From: Halomonas sp.
GTDB taxonomy: Bacteria; Pseudomonadota; Gammaproteobacteria; Pseudomonadales; Halomonadaceae
DNA: 37,370 bases
Direction of reading: 5' to 3'
Assembly: GCA_018401555.1 (NCBI GenBank)
Contig: JAGYKP010000089.1
Span: 1-37,370, forward strand
Position 1 is the stretch's first letter, and each line of letters opens with the position of its first letter. The notes under the pieces were generated by a model, which made no database searches, was not told the origin of the DNA, and saw nothing but the letters and a program-made list of their open reading frames with translations. Below are positions 1 to 7,724 of this stretch, one piece after another. The position numbers and the translations under genes were made by a program.

Positions 1-19
1 AATCCGGTCCCCGCTACCA
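1..19 (+). tRNA. 3' end of a tRNA gene (partial, identity unknown)
   Basis: The first 19 bases parse as the end of a tRNA: T-loop remnant AAT, a five-base T-stem strand CCGGT, a seven-base acceptor strand CCCCGCT, discriminator A and an encoded CCA at 17-19. A Rho-independent terminator follows about 12 bases later, as is usual for tRNA genes. The anticodon lies outside the window, so the amino acid cannot be named. A chance match of this short stretch is possible. Confidence 0.5.
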
Positions 20-30
20 AATATCGAAGA

Positions 31-60
31 AAGCCGATTCCTCCGGGAGTCGGCTTTTTT
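31..60 (+). terminator. Rho-independent terminator after the tRNA end
   Basis: AAGCCGA at 31-37 pairs with TCGGCTT at 50-56, with further partial pairing inside, and a run of six T follows. It would stop transcription of the upstream tRNA before cnoX. Confidence 0.75.
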
Positions 61-176
61 CATGGGCGCTCGACTCAGGACCCGCGATCCCCGCTGCCCA
101 AGCACCTGCCCCTTGAATCCGCCCGCCTTCACCCGCATCTCGTGGGTAAATCCATTCGTTTTCGGGAAGCCCAACC

Positions 177-1148
177 ATGTCCATCGTCGATCCGCGTACC
201 GGTGAACCGCTCACCGCCGATACCAGTGCCCCGCAGGAGGCCCAGTCGCAGCCTGCCCAGGCCGAGGCGGGCGAGCCCCCCGAGGTCATCATCGACGTCG
301 ACGCCAGCAACATCCAGCAGGTGCTGGAGCTCTCCATGCAGGTGCCGGTGCTGCTCGAATGCTGGGCCCCTTGGTGTGGCCCCTGCAAGAACCTGATGCC
401 GGTGCTGGAAAAGCTGGCCCGCGAATACCAGGGCGCCTTCCTCCTGGCCAAGCTCAACATCGACGAAAATCAGGAGATCGCCGCCCAGCTGGGCGTACGC
501 TCGGTGCCCGACGTCAAGCTGGTCAGCCAGGGCGGTCTGGTCGACCACTTCCAGGGCGCGCTGCCCGAGAAGGAGATCCGCGAGTGGCTGGGGCGCTACT
601 TCCCTGCCCCGGAGGACGCCCCGGCGAGCCCCGAAGACCAGGCCGCCGAGGCACTGGCCGCCGGTGATGCCGCCACCGCCCGCGCCATCTACCAGGAACT
701 CGCCCAGCAGTACCCGGACCACACCGCCTACCAGGTGGAGCTGGCCCGCACCCTGGTGGCCGAAGGCCGCGGCGAGGAAGCGCGCAGCGTGCTCGACAAC
801 CTGCCGCCGGAGGAGCGCGATGCCGCCCCGGCCCGCGGCGTGCGCGCCAGCATCGAGTTCGGCGAGGAGGCCCCCTCCGCCGAGGAGCTGGCCGCCCTGG
901 GCGAACGCGACGACAGCGAGGCGCAGTACCTGCGTGCGATGCGCCGGGTCGCCGACGGCGACTATGAGCCGGGCCTCGAGGGGCTGCTGGCGCTGATGAA
1001 GGCCGACCGCGCCTATGGCGACGACGCCGCACGCAAGACCCTGCTGCGGGTCTTCGATGCCCTGGGCGCCGACCACCCGCTCACGGTCAGCTACCGCCGC
1101 AAGCTGTTCGCCATGCTTTCATTGAGGTGGCTCGCCGAGGAGCCGTGA
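177..1148 (+). CDS. cnoX: CnoX (YbbN) thioredoxin-fold co-chaperone
   Basis: This 323-residue intact protein has an acidic, Pro/Ala-rich N-terminus (about 1-45), a thioredoxin domain (about 45-145) and a C-terminal all-helical TPR-like region (about 155-320). That is the YbbN/CnoX architecture and its usual length is near 280-300. The active-site stretch reads CWAPWCGPCKN, so both redox cysteines (WCGPC) are present; E. coli YbbN lacks this CxxC, whereas many other bacterial homologues keep it. The family holds unfolding or over-oxidised clients and passes them to GroEL and DnaK/J in the cytoplasm. The ATG at 177 gives the full acidic leader. A copy of a short dispersed repeat runs through its stop codon. 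The gene stands alone and converges with the C-S lyase gene downstream. Confidence 0.88.
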   Translation: MSIVDPRTGEPLTADTSAPQEAQSQPAQAEAGEPPEVIIDVDASNIQQVLELSMQVPVLLECWAPWCGPCKNLMPVLEKLAREYQGAFLLAKLNIDENQEIAAQLGVRSVPDVKLVSQGGLVDHFQGALPEKEIREWLGRYFPAPEDAPASPEDQAAEALAAGDAATARAIYQELAQQYPDHTAYQVELARTLVAEGRGEEARSVLDNLPPEERDAAPARGVRASIEFGEEAPSAEELAALGERDDSEAQYLRAMRRVADGDYEPGLEGLLALMKADRAYGDDAARKTLLRVFDALGADHPLTVSYRRKLFAMLSLRWLAEEP

Positions 1149-1165
1149 GCGATAAGCTGGAAGTA
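1142..1165 (+). repeat. Short dispersed repeat with AAGCTGGAAG core (copy 1)
   Basis: This 24-base unit overlaps the end and stop codon of cnoX. It matches the unit at 9664-9687 at about 21 of 24 positions (GCCGT-AGC-ATAAGCTGGAAG). A degenerate copy in inverted orientation sits about 80 bases away, at 1235-1251 (GGAAGCTTGAGCTGGAG on the minus strand), in the tail-to-tail gap between two genes. This resembles REP/BIME placement. No repeat search could be run. Confidence 0.5.
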
Positions 1166-1241
1166 ACCCCGACCCCGAACGCTGTACGAACGTGATCGAC
1201 GCGTCGACTCCTCACCAAGGCGAAGCACTCACCTCTCCAGC

Positions 1242-2432
1242 TCAAGCTTCCAGGAGGGCAGCTGACGCTCTGCAAGCTACGATCATCCAGCCGCGTGAGT
1301 GCCGCCTCCAGCTGGGTGGCGGTGGTGCCGAAGTTGAGCCGGGCAAAGCCGGGGTGGCCGAAGTCGGCGCCATCGGAGAGCGCCACCCCGGCGCGCTCCA
1401 GCAGCGTTTGTTGGGGTGATTCACCGAGCCCCGCCGCACGCAGGTCGAGCCAGGCCAGGTAGGTGGACTGTGGCGGCGCCATGCCGACCCCCGGCCAACT
1501 CTCCACTCGCTCCGACCAGGCTGCGGCGGTGGTCACGCAGCACCTCGAGCAGCACTTGTCGCCAGGGGTCGCCCTGCGCGTAGGCGGCCTCGGCGGCCAC
1601 CAGCCCCAACACGTTGCCATCCGGCGTCAGCCCGCGGGCCACGGCGGCGAAGCGCCGGCGCAGCCGGGAATCGGGGATCACCGCGCAGGCGGTGGTAAGC
1701 CCGGCCAGGTTGAAGGTCTTGGAGGGCGCCCACAGCGTGATGGTGCGCTCGCTCAGCGCCGGGAAGGCCAGCGCCAGCGGCACGTGGCGGGCGCCATCGT
1801 CCAGCAGCAGGTCGCAGTGCAGCTCGTCGGAGACCACGAGGAGATCATGGCGCTCCACCAGCTCGGCCAGGCCAGCCAGCTCGTCGTGGTCCCAGACGCG
1901 CCCGGTGGGGTTGTGGGGATGACACCACAGCAACAGCCGGGTGCGCGGGGTGATCGCCGCCTCCAGCGCCTCGAGGTCGAGGCGCCAGGGCTGGCCCGGC
2001 GCCAGCAGGCTCGCCCATGCGGGCCTGCTGGGGCGTGCGCCCGGTGCGCTCGGCCACCCTGAGGAAGGGCGGGTAGATGGGCGTTACCGTCAGCACCCCG
2101 TCGCCGGGTGCTGTCAGCGCCAGGCTGGCCAGGTGCAGCGCCGGCACCACCCCGGGCAGCCACTGCTGCCACTCGGGGGCGATCTCCCAGCCGTAGTGCT
2201 CGCGGCTCCAGGCACACAGCGTCTCGCGCAGCGAGTCGGGCACCAGGCCGTAGCCGAAGACGCCGTGGTCGACCCGGGCGCGCAGCGCCTCGCGCACCGC
2301 CGGAGGCGAGACGAAGTCCATGTCGGCCACCCATAACGGCAGTACCTCGTCGCCGTAGCGATGCCACTTCTGCGATGGCCAGTTGCCGGATGGATGCCGA
2401 CGCTCCACCGGCGTGGCAAAATCGAACGCCAT
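1242..2432 (-). CDS. PatB/MalY-type C-S lyase (aminotransferase fold), frame-broken
   Basis: This is a PLP-dependent fold-type I enzyme of the MalY/PatB subfamily, which cleaves cystathionine or cysteine conjugates (C-S beta-lyase). The start at 2432 gives MAFDFATPVERR, then LPLWVADMDF near residue 35, a subfamily hallmark. GDGVLTVTPIYPPF follows in the first frame. After a break near 2010, CHPHNPTGRVW, VSDELHCDLLL and LWAPSKTFNLAGL follow; the last contains the PLP-binding lysine. A second break near 1505 leads to STYLAWLDLR and FARLNFGTT, the usual C-terminus. The true stop is uncertain: one frame runs on to 1087, overlapping cnoX, and another stops at 1242 inside a repeat. Similarity ends near 1270, so about 390 residues is right for the family. 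The breaks look like indel errors because motifs are intact on both sides. Confidence 0.8.
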
Positions 2433-2468
2433 GCATTCACTCCTTTCATCGACGGCCAGGAAATCTCC

Positions 2469-2916
2469 ATGACCTCGACCATGCCCCAGGACGACTTCTA
2501 TGCCAAGGTGCGCCGCGGCATGCCACGACTGGTAGCCCAGTGGCGCGACCTGGGCCAGGACGCCCCGCAGCGTCTCGCCCTGCTGCTCGCCGAGACGGGC
2601 CCGGGTGGTACGCATCGGCCAGCCGGAAACCACCCCCGACGCCACCACCCTGACGGCCTGGAGCGAGGCGCAGAGCGGCGACGAGATCCCGCTGTGGGCC
2701 GCGCGGACCGCCACCTTCCTGCTGGTGCAGATGCCCGCCCGGCCCCAGCCCCGTGACGGCGACGAGGCCTGCGCCTGGGCCTACTGCTGGCTGCGCAACC
2801 GCGACTTCGACTCCCTGGAGGCGGCGACATCGGCGCTGCCGGCCCACCTGCGCGAGCCGTTGGCAGACGCTCTGCCCGCCGCCTGGCGCGACCGCCAGGG
2901 ACTGCGACTGATCTAG
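2469..2916 (+). CDS. Conserved small protein of unknown function, frame-broken
   Basis: I do not recognise the family. The start at 2469 gives MTSTMPQDDFYAKVRRGMPR; a single break near 2600 moves the reading to another frame that ends DRQGLRLI at 2914. The rebuilt product is about 148 residues, soluble and acidic, with many Trp and Arg (LTAWSEAQSGDEIPLWAART, WAYCWLRNRDFDSLEAA). There is no signal peptide, membrane segment or obvious catalytic motif. It is divergent from the C-S lyase gene (37 bases between starts) and lies 27 bases before the membrane-protein gene, with AAGGATAAGG between them, so it may share a transcript with that gene. Confidence 0.55.
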
Positions 2917-2942
2917 CGTCTAACAAGGATAAGGAAAGCGAG

Positions 2943-3756
2943 ATGGATGCTCCCCTGAGCTGGCAGCTGGCCAAACTTGTGGTCTCGATCGGCATGGTGC
3001 TGGGCCTAGGTGCCATCGCCGTGCGTGTCAGTCCCCGCGTTGCCGGCCTGCTGGCGGGTTATCCGCTGGGCACCGCCATCGCCCTGTTCTTCATCGGCCT
3101 GGAGCTCTCGCCGGGCTTCGCCGCCGAGAGCGCCGTCCACACCCTGGCCGGCTTCACCGCCACCCTGGCGCTGGGCGGCGGCTACCTGCTGGCCGGGCGC
3201 CGCCCCGGACTACCCGGCGTGCTGGCCGGCACCGCCACCGGGCTCGCGGCCTTCCTGGCGGTCAGCCTGGTGCTGACCCGAGTGGAGTTCGACCGCCTCA
3301 CCGGCACTCTCACTCACCCTAGCCGCCATTGCCCTGTTCACCTGGCTCTACCGCCGCGTACCGGAGAGCATGGCCCGCCCCGCCGGGCGTTTCTCCTGGG
3401 CCGCCCTGATGGTGCGCGCCCTGCTCGCCGCGGTGATCATCTTCGTGATCACCGGCCTGGCCCACGTGCTGCCGGCCGCCTGGGCCGGGGTGATGGCCGC
3501 CTTCCCGGTCACCATGTATCCCTTCCTGGTGATCCTCCACCTGACCCACGGCCCCGGCCCGGTGGCCACGGTGATCAAGCACTACCCGGCGGGGCTCGGG
3601 GCGCTGCTCTGCTATGCGTTATGCGTCTCCTTCACCTACCCCACCCTGGGCCTGGCACTGGGCACCCTGGCGGGCTTCGCCGTGGCCACCCTGTGGCTCG
3701 CCGCCTGGACCCGCCTCCAGGCCTGGCAGGGAGCACGCCGGGCCGCGAGAACTTGA
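2943..3756 (+). CDS. Polytopic membrane protein with two similar halves, frame-broken
   Basis: The rebuilt product is about 270 residues with roughly eight hydrophobic segments. The first half carries VAGLLAGYPLGTAIALFFIGLE (shown here to 22 residues at most: key part AGYPLGTAIALFF, about residues 35-50). The second half, after a break near 3310, carries WAGVMAAFPVTMYPFLVIL at the equivalent place. The G/AA-[YF]P-[LV] core in both halves suggests an internal duplication, common in small transporters. I cannot assign a substrate or family. The ATG at 2943 follows a purine-rich RBS (AAGGATAAGGAAAG). It may be co-transcribed with the small protein upstream; the thioesterase starts 60 bases downstream. 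Confidence 0.6.
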
Positions 3757-3816
3757 CCGAGCGCTTGCTCGGGGCAAAGCTGTTCGTTCTGGAGACACCA
3801 CAACAAGGATTCCCCC

Positions 3817-4224
3817 ATGTTTACCCGCACCATCGAACCTGCCTTCTACGACACCGATGCCCTGGGCCACGTCAACAATACCCGGCTGCCGGCCTGGTTC
3901 GAGCTGGCCCGCAATGACCTCTTCCGGCTGTTCACGCCGGACCTGGACCCGCGCAAGTGGCGGCTGATCATGGCCCGCATGGAGGTCGACTATCGCGCCG
4001 AGCTGCAGTATGGCCAGGAGATCGAGATCCGCACCTACGTCTCGCGGCTCGGCAACAGCTCCTTCACCGTCAGCCAGGAGGCGCGCCAGGGCGGCCAGCT
4101 CACCAACCTGGGACACACCGTGATGGTGCACTTCGACCACGAGGCCAAGCAGGCCATTCCCATCGAGGGCGAGCTGCGCGAGGCCCTGGAGGCGCACTTC
4201 CACGAGGAGCCCGCCGAGGCATGA
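3817..4224 (+). CDS. Acyl-CoA thioesterase, 4HBT/YbgC-FadM hot-dog fold
   Basis: This is an intact 135-residue single hot-dog-domain protein, the normal length for YbgC/FadM enzymes that hydrolyse acyl-CoA thioesters in the cytoplasm. YDTDALGHVNN at residues 11-21 is the family's catalytic signature, in which Asp14 corresponds to the conserved nucleophile or general base. MARMEVDYRAELQYG is the usual central strand. The chain length preferred cannot be read from sequence. The stop TGA overlaps the ybaK start (ATGA at 4221-4224), so the two genes are translationally coupled. Confidence 0.85.
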   Translation: MFTRTIEPAFYDTDALGHVNNTRLPAWFELARNDLFRLFTPDLDPRKWRLIMARMEVDYRAELQYGQEIEIRTYVSRLGNSSFTVSQEARQGGQLTNLGHTVMVHFDHEAKQAIPIEGELREALEAHFHEEPAEA

Positions 4225-4691
4225 CTCCCGCCGTCAAGCAGCTGGAGAAGGCCGGGGTCGACTTCGCCCTGGCCGAATACGAGCACGATCCGCGCAGCCC
4301 CGCCTACGGCGAGGAGGCCGCCCGGACACTGGGCCTGTCGCCGGACGAGGTATTCAAGACGCTGCTGGCCAGGCTCGACGACGGCCGCCCGGCGGTGGCC
4401 ATCGTGCCGGTATCGCGCAAGCTCGACCTCAAGGCCCTGGCGCGCGCCGCCGGCGCCCGCAAGGCGCAGATGGCCGAGGCCGAAGAGGCTCAGCGGGCCA
4501 CCGGCTATGTGGTGGGCGGCATCAGCCCGCTGGGCCAGAAGCGCCGCCTGGCCACCTTCCTGGATACCAGCGCCGAGGCCCTGGCGGCGATCCACGTCAG
4601 CGGCGGCCGCCGCGGGCTCGAGATCCGCCTGGCGCCGTCCGACCTGCTCCGGCTGACCGGCGCACGCCTGGCGACGCTGGTCCGCGACTGA
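4221..4691 (+). CDS. ybaK: Cys-tRNA(Pro)/Cys-tRNA(Cys) deacylase YbaK
   Basis: This is an intact 156-residue YbaK/EbsC-family trans-editing enzyme, which hydrolyses Cys mischarged on tRNA-Pro by ProRS. Landmarks are the N-terminal MTPAVKQLEKAGVDF, the DEVFKTLL stretch with the conserved active-site-region lysine (residue about 46), PVSRKLDLKALA, and the glycine-rich TGYVVGGISPLGQKR characteristic of YbaK rather than ProX or INS domains. The start codon overlaps the thioesterase stop by four bases. Confidence 0.92.
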   Translation: MTPAVKQLEKAGVDFALAEYEHDPRSPAYGEEAARTLGLSPDEVFKTLLARLDDGRPAVAIVPVSRKLDLKALARAAGARKAQMAEAEEAQRATGYVVGGISPLGQKRRLATFLDTSAEALAAIHVSGGRRGLEIRLAPSDLLRLTGARLATLVRD

Positions 4692-4761
4692 GCCGATCGC
4701 CCGCGGCCGCTGTCCCACGAGAGACCGGGCAAGCCCGGGCCATACACCACAGGAGCCCACC

Positions 4762-5079
4762 ATGGCCATCCGCTACACCCTCTGGCTGGACCCGGAGGAC
4801 ACCCAGCGCCACCGCGCCATGGAGGCACAGCTGCTGCGCTACTTCATCGAGCGCTTCGCCGACTATCCCCACATCCGCTTGTTCGGCGCCGACCCCTACG
4901 ATTATGATGCGCCGTTCAATCGACTCCATGACGTGCTGATGGCGCGGGCCGCGGAATACTGCGAGCGGGAGTGGTGCTACGTGCCCACCCCCGAACAGCT
5001 CAACCGCGCCTTCTTCCTGGCCGTCGGCGAGTCCAACAAGTTTCTACGGGACCCCGACGATGGTGATCCAGACCGATAA
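4762..5079 (+). CDS. Conserved protein of unknown function
   Basis: This is an intact 105-residue soluble protein rich in aromatic residues and Arg/Asp (MAIRYTLWLDPEDTQRHRAM at the start; FGADPYDYDAPFNRLHDVLM mid-protein). It has no signal peptide, membrane span, metal-binding cluster or recognised fold motif. The start at 4762 follows AGGAG (4752-4756). Its 3' end overlaps the start of the DUF501 gene by 20 bases, pointing to a two-gene operon. Confidence 0.6.
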   Translation: MAIRYTLWLDPEDTQRHRAMEAQLLRYFIERFADYPHIRLFGADPYDYDAPFNRLHDVLMARAAEYCEREWCYVPTPEQLNRAFFLAVGESNKFLRDPDDGDPDR

Positions 5080-5581
5080 CCCGCCAGACCCTCGCCAGCT
5101 GGCGATCATCACCGAGCAGCTCGGCCGCGCACCCCGCGGCATCGAGGCCGTGGCCGCCACCGATGGCGAGGGCACTCCCCTGGTGCTGCGCATGGCGCCG
5201 ATCGTCGATGGCAAGCCCTTCCCGACCCTCTACTGGCTGAGCTCCGAACTCCTCAAGGTGGTGATCTCGCGCATCGAGGCCGACGGCGCCATCAAGCGCC
5301 TGGAGGCGCGCCTCCAGGAAGAGCCCGAGCTGCTCGCCGCCTATCACGCCAGCCATAGCGACTACGTCGCCGCGCGCTGGCGGCACATGAACGAGACACA
5401 AAAGGCTGAGGTAATCCGGCTCGGCTATGATGGCGTGCTCACGGAGCGCGGTATCGGCGGTATCGCCAACTGGGACCAGGTCCGCTGCCTGCATACCCAG
5501 TACGCCCACCACCTATGCGGCAACAATATCATCGGCCGCTGGATGGACGCCGAGTATGGCGTCGCCGACTGCCTGACCTGA
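5060..5581 (+). CDS. DUF501 family protein
   Basis: This is an intact 173-residue protein matching the DUF501 pattern I know from actinobacterial and gammaproteobacterial homologues: LGRAPRGIEAVAA (residues about 20-32), APIVDGKPFPTLYWLSS (about 49-65), ISRIEADGAIKRLEARL, YHASHSDYVAARW, and near the C-terminus GIGGIANWDQVRCLHTQYAH with CGNNIIG. The conserved Cys/His cluster (RCLHTQYAHHLCG) could be catalytic or metal-binding, but the function is unknown. The gene overlaps the preceding unknown gene by 20 bases; the start is the ATG at 5060. Confidence 0.85.
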   Translation: MVIQTDNPPDPRQLAIITEQLGRAPRGIEAVAATDGEGTPLVLRMAPIVDGKPFPTLYWLSSELLKVVISRIEADGAIKRLEARLQEEPELLAAYHASHSDYVAARWRHMNETQKAEVIRLGYDGVLTERGIGGIANWDQVRCLHTQYAHHLCGNNIIGRWMDAEYGVADCLT

Positions 5582-5634
5582 AGCGCCCGGCGCCCCCACC
5601 CCCTGACCATAAGATGCTCAACAAGGAGCCCCCG

Positions 5635-5757
5635 ATGTACGTCGATACCCATGTCATTGCCAGCCTCGCCCTGATCATCAGCATGCTTGGCATCTCCGTG
5701 GTCGGCGTCAAGCTGCTGCGCGAGGCCATGAAGCGCGACGCCGACGCCGCCCGCTGA
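5635..5757 (+). CDS. Small single-span membrane protein (40 aa)
   Basis: MYVDTHVIASLALIISMLGI begins a 40-residue protein with one hydrophobic helix (about residues 7-28) and a basic cytoplasmic tail (LLREAMKRDADAAR). AAGGAG (5623-5628) sits seven bases before the ATG. The in-frame reading extends upstream to 5515 but overlaps the DUF501 gene, so 5635 is the better start. A strong hairpin follows 18 bases after the stop. The family is unknown; it could be a small membrane regulator or a stray short ORF. The clear RBS and terminator favour a real gene. Confidence 0.5.
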   Translation: MYVDTHVIASLALIISMLGISVVGVKLLREAMKRDADAAR

Positions 5758-5775
5758 AGCAGGGCAACGCGGTCA

Positions 5776-5803
5776 ACGAAGGGCGCCTGATGGCGCCCTT
5801 CGT
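5776..5803 (+). terminator. Hairpin terminator after the 40-aa gene
   Basis: ACGAAGGGCGCC (5776-5787) pairs perfectly with GGCGCCCTTCGT (5792-5803) around a TGAT loop. The following bases (CGTTCTGCTTC) are pyrimidine-rich but hold no proper T-run. Confidence 0.65.
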
Positions 5804-5874
5804 CGTTCTGCTTCAAGGTCTTGCGGCAACCCGCAGGGCACGCCAGGATGGACACTCTTGCCAAGGAGATGAGC

Positions 5875-6421
5875 ATGTCGAGATTCTGCGTCTTTCTGGG
5901 CTCACGGGAGGGCCGTGACCCGCAGTACCTGGCCGACGCCCGGCGGCTGGGCGAGGCGCTGGCGCGCCGCGGCCACACCCTGGTCTACGGCGGCGCTCGC
6001 ATCGGGATGATGGGGGCCCTGGCCGATGCCGCCCTGGATGCCGGCGGCGAGGTGATCGGCGTGATGCCCGACCACCTGGTGGAACGCGAGCAGGCCCATC
6101 GCGGCCTGACCCGGCTGATCCACGTGCGCAACATGCACGAGCGCAAGGCCAGCATGGCGGCCCATACCGACGCCTTCATCATGCTGCCCGGGGGGATCGG
6201 CACCCTGGAGGAGTTCTTCGAGGCCTGGACCTGGCACTACCTGGGGCTCCACGACAAGCCCATCGGGGTGCTCGACAGCGAAGGCTTCTACGCGCCACTC
6301 CTGGCCTTTCTCGACAATACCGTGGAACAGGGCTTCCTCAACGCCCGCACTCGGGCCGAGCTGTTCGACGCCAGCGCCCCTCGCACTGCTGGATATGCTG
6401 GAAGCCCAGCTGGCTCGCTGA
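5875..6421 (+). CDS. LOG family protein (nucleotide 5'-monophosphate phosphoribohydrolase-like), frame-broken at 3' end
   Basis: This is a cytoplasmic protein of the LOG/TIGR00730 family (often mislabelled lysine decarboxylase), whose members release bases from nucleoside monophosphates, including cytokinin precursors. MSRFCVFLGSREG at the start, LVYGGARIGMMGALADAAL and the diagnostic PGGIGTLEEFFE (about residues 100-111) are present. A one-base insertion near 6380 throws the last 13 residues out of frame; corrected, the protein ends LLDMLEAQLAR at 6421, about 181 residues. The ATG at 5875 has AAGGAG (5862-5867) at good spacing. It converges with the exonuclease gene, with one base between stops. 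Confidence 0.88.
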
Positions 6422-6422
6422 G

Positions 6423-6923
6423 TCAGGCCTCGCCGGCCAGTTCGCGGGTGCGCTGGTAGGTGAGCTGCAACAGCCGGGCATCCTCGCCGGCGCGATGCCG
6501 GTGGATGCCCAGCTCCTCGATCAGCGCCTCCTTGGTAGGCTTCCACAGCGCCAGCTGCTCCTCGTCGAGCAGCTTGCGCAGCGCCTCCAGGCGGAAGGCC
6601 GGCAGCATGCCGGCATGATGGAAGAGCAGCGACAGCCAGGTGTTGTCGTAGCCCCAGCTGTCGCTGTAGCAGATCTTGAGCTCGCCGAGCTCGTCGTTGA
6701 GCCATTGCGCCACCTGGCGCACCGGATGCCCCTCGCGCTGCAGGCGTGCACGGCTGATGCCGTGGAGCAGCTCGGCCTTGGGGTCCCAGTGGGTCCACTC
6801 GGCCAGGGGCTGGATAAGGAAGGCACAGCTGCTGCCATCGGGCCGGGCCAGCCCTACCTCGATGGGGTAGCTGCCGCGCCCGAATCCGGACGCCTCGATA
6901 TCGAGCAGGGTCGGTAGCGTCAC
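6423..6923 (-). CDS. DnaQ-like DEDDh 3'-5' exonuclease family protein
   Basis: The reading frame is intact. The likely start is the GTG at 6921-6923, giving VTLPTLLDIEASGFGRGSYP and 166 residues; no ATG fits closer. The motifs match DEDDh exonucleases: LDIEASG (Exo I, Asp and Glu), YSDSWGYDNTWL (Exo II Asp), and HRHRAGEDARLL (Exo III, His and Asp). It is a stand-alone nuclease domain with no polymerase partner. Possible substrates are RNA or DNA ends; neither can be chosen from sequence. It lies 61 bases downstream of the Sel1-repeat gene on the same strand, so the two may be co-transcribed. Confidence 0.78.
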   Translation of the reverse strand: MTLPTLLDIEASGFGRGSYPIEVGLARPDGSSCAFLIQPLAEWTHWDPKAELLHGISRARLQREGHPVRQVAQWLNDELGELKICYSDSWGYDNTWLSLLFHHAGMLPAFRLEALRKLLDEEQLALWKPTKEALIEELGIHRHRAGEDARLLQLTYQRTRELAGEA

Positions 6924-6984
6924 GGCGGGCAGGCATCCTCGAGGCGAAAACAGGAAGGGCGCCGTCGCGCCGGCGCCGCGCAGG

Positions 6985-7501
6985 CTAGTGTCGCGTCTCG
7001 GCTTCCACGCTGTCCAGCGACTCGCCGAATCCGGCGGCGCGGTCAGCCAGGCCCTGCCAGTGGGCGGCACGCTCGGCGTCCACCGCCAGACCCAGCTGGC
7101 CCTCGCGGTAGGCGCGCGCCGGGCGCTGGGCGGCCAGCGGATGGCCGCGCCTCGCCGGCGCGGGCGTACCAGGTCACGGCGTGGTCATCGCGGCGCGGAT
7201 AGAGGGCGCAGCCATTCTCGTAGATCTGCCCCGCCTGGTACTGGGCACGCGAGTCGCCGGCATGGGCCGCCTCGAGCACGTAGCGCGCACCGCGGGCCTT
7301 GTCCTGGGGCGTCCGGCCGCGGTGGAACAGCATATGGCCATAGGTGGAGAGCGCCGCCGGATGACCCGCATCGGCACAGCGCTGGAAGAGGTGCATGGTC
7401 AGGCGCTGGGTGCGCGGTGAACGAGGCAGCCAGCGGGTATGGAAGAGCTGCTCCGCCAGGCGGTACTCGAGCCGGGTGAACAGTGATGATGCCTGTGTCA
7501 T
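6985..7501 (-). CDS. Sel1-like repeat (TPR-type) protein, frame-broken
   Basis: The start at 7501 gives MTQASSLFTRLEYRLAEQLF, followed by two recognisable Sel1-like repeats: FQRCADAGHPAALSTYGHML and ARYVLEAAHAGDSRAQYQAG. A break near 7150 moves the frame. The continuation (HPLAAQ..., YREGQLGLAVDAERAAHWQG) contains a third repeat and ends with TAG at 6985-6987, about 170 residues. Sel1 repeats form helical scaffolds for protein contacts. No signal peptide is seen, so a cytoplasmic role is likely. The partner is unknown. Confidence 0.72.
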
Positions 7502-7724
7502 GGCCTTCTACCGGATCCTGTATCGCAAGAAAAAGACACCCTGCACCATCCTGTGCGCGGCGTCTGAAGTCTGGCCAGCCCCGATCCACGGGGCGCAACG
7601 GGCGGCCAGCATACGCCCGCCCCGACGCCGACTCAACCCGGAGCATGACCCGCGCCCGATTTGCCGCCCCGACGGTGCCTGGCTACCATGCCGACTCCAT
7701 TTCCAGATCCGCGAGGAAGCCAGG

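Noticed and set aside
129..1076. 315-codon frame opposite cnoX
   Set aside because: It is a shadow of an intact thioredoxin-domain gene in GC-rich DNA.
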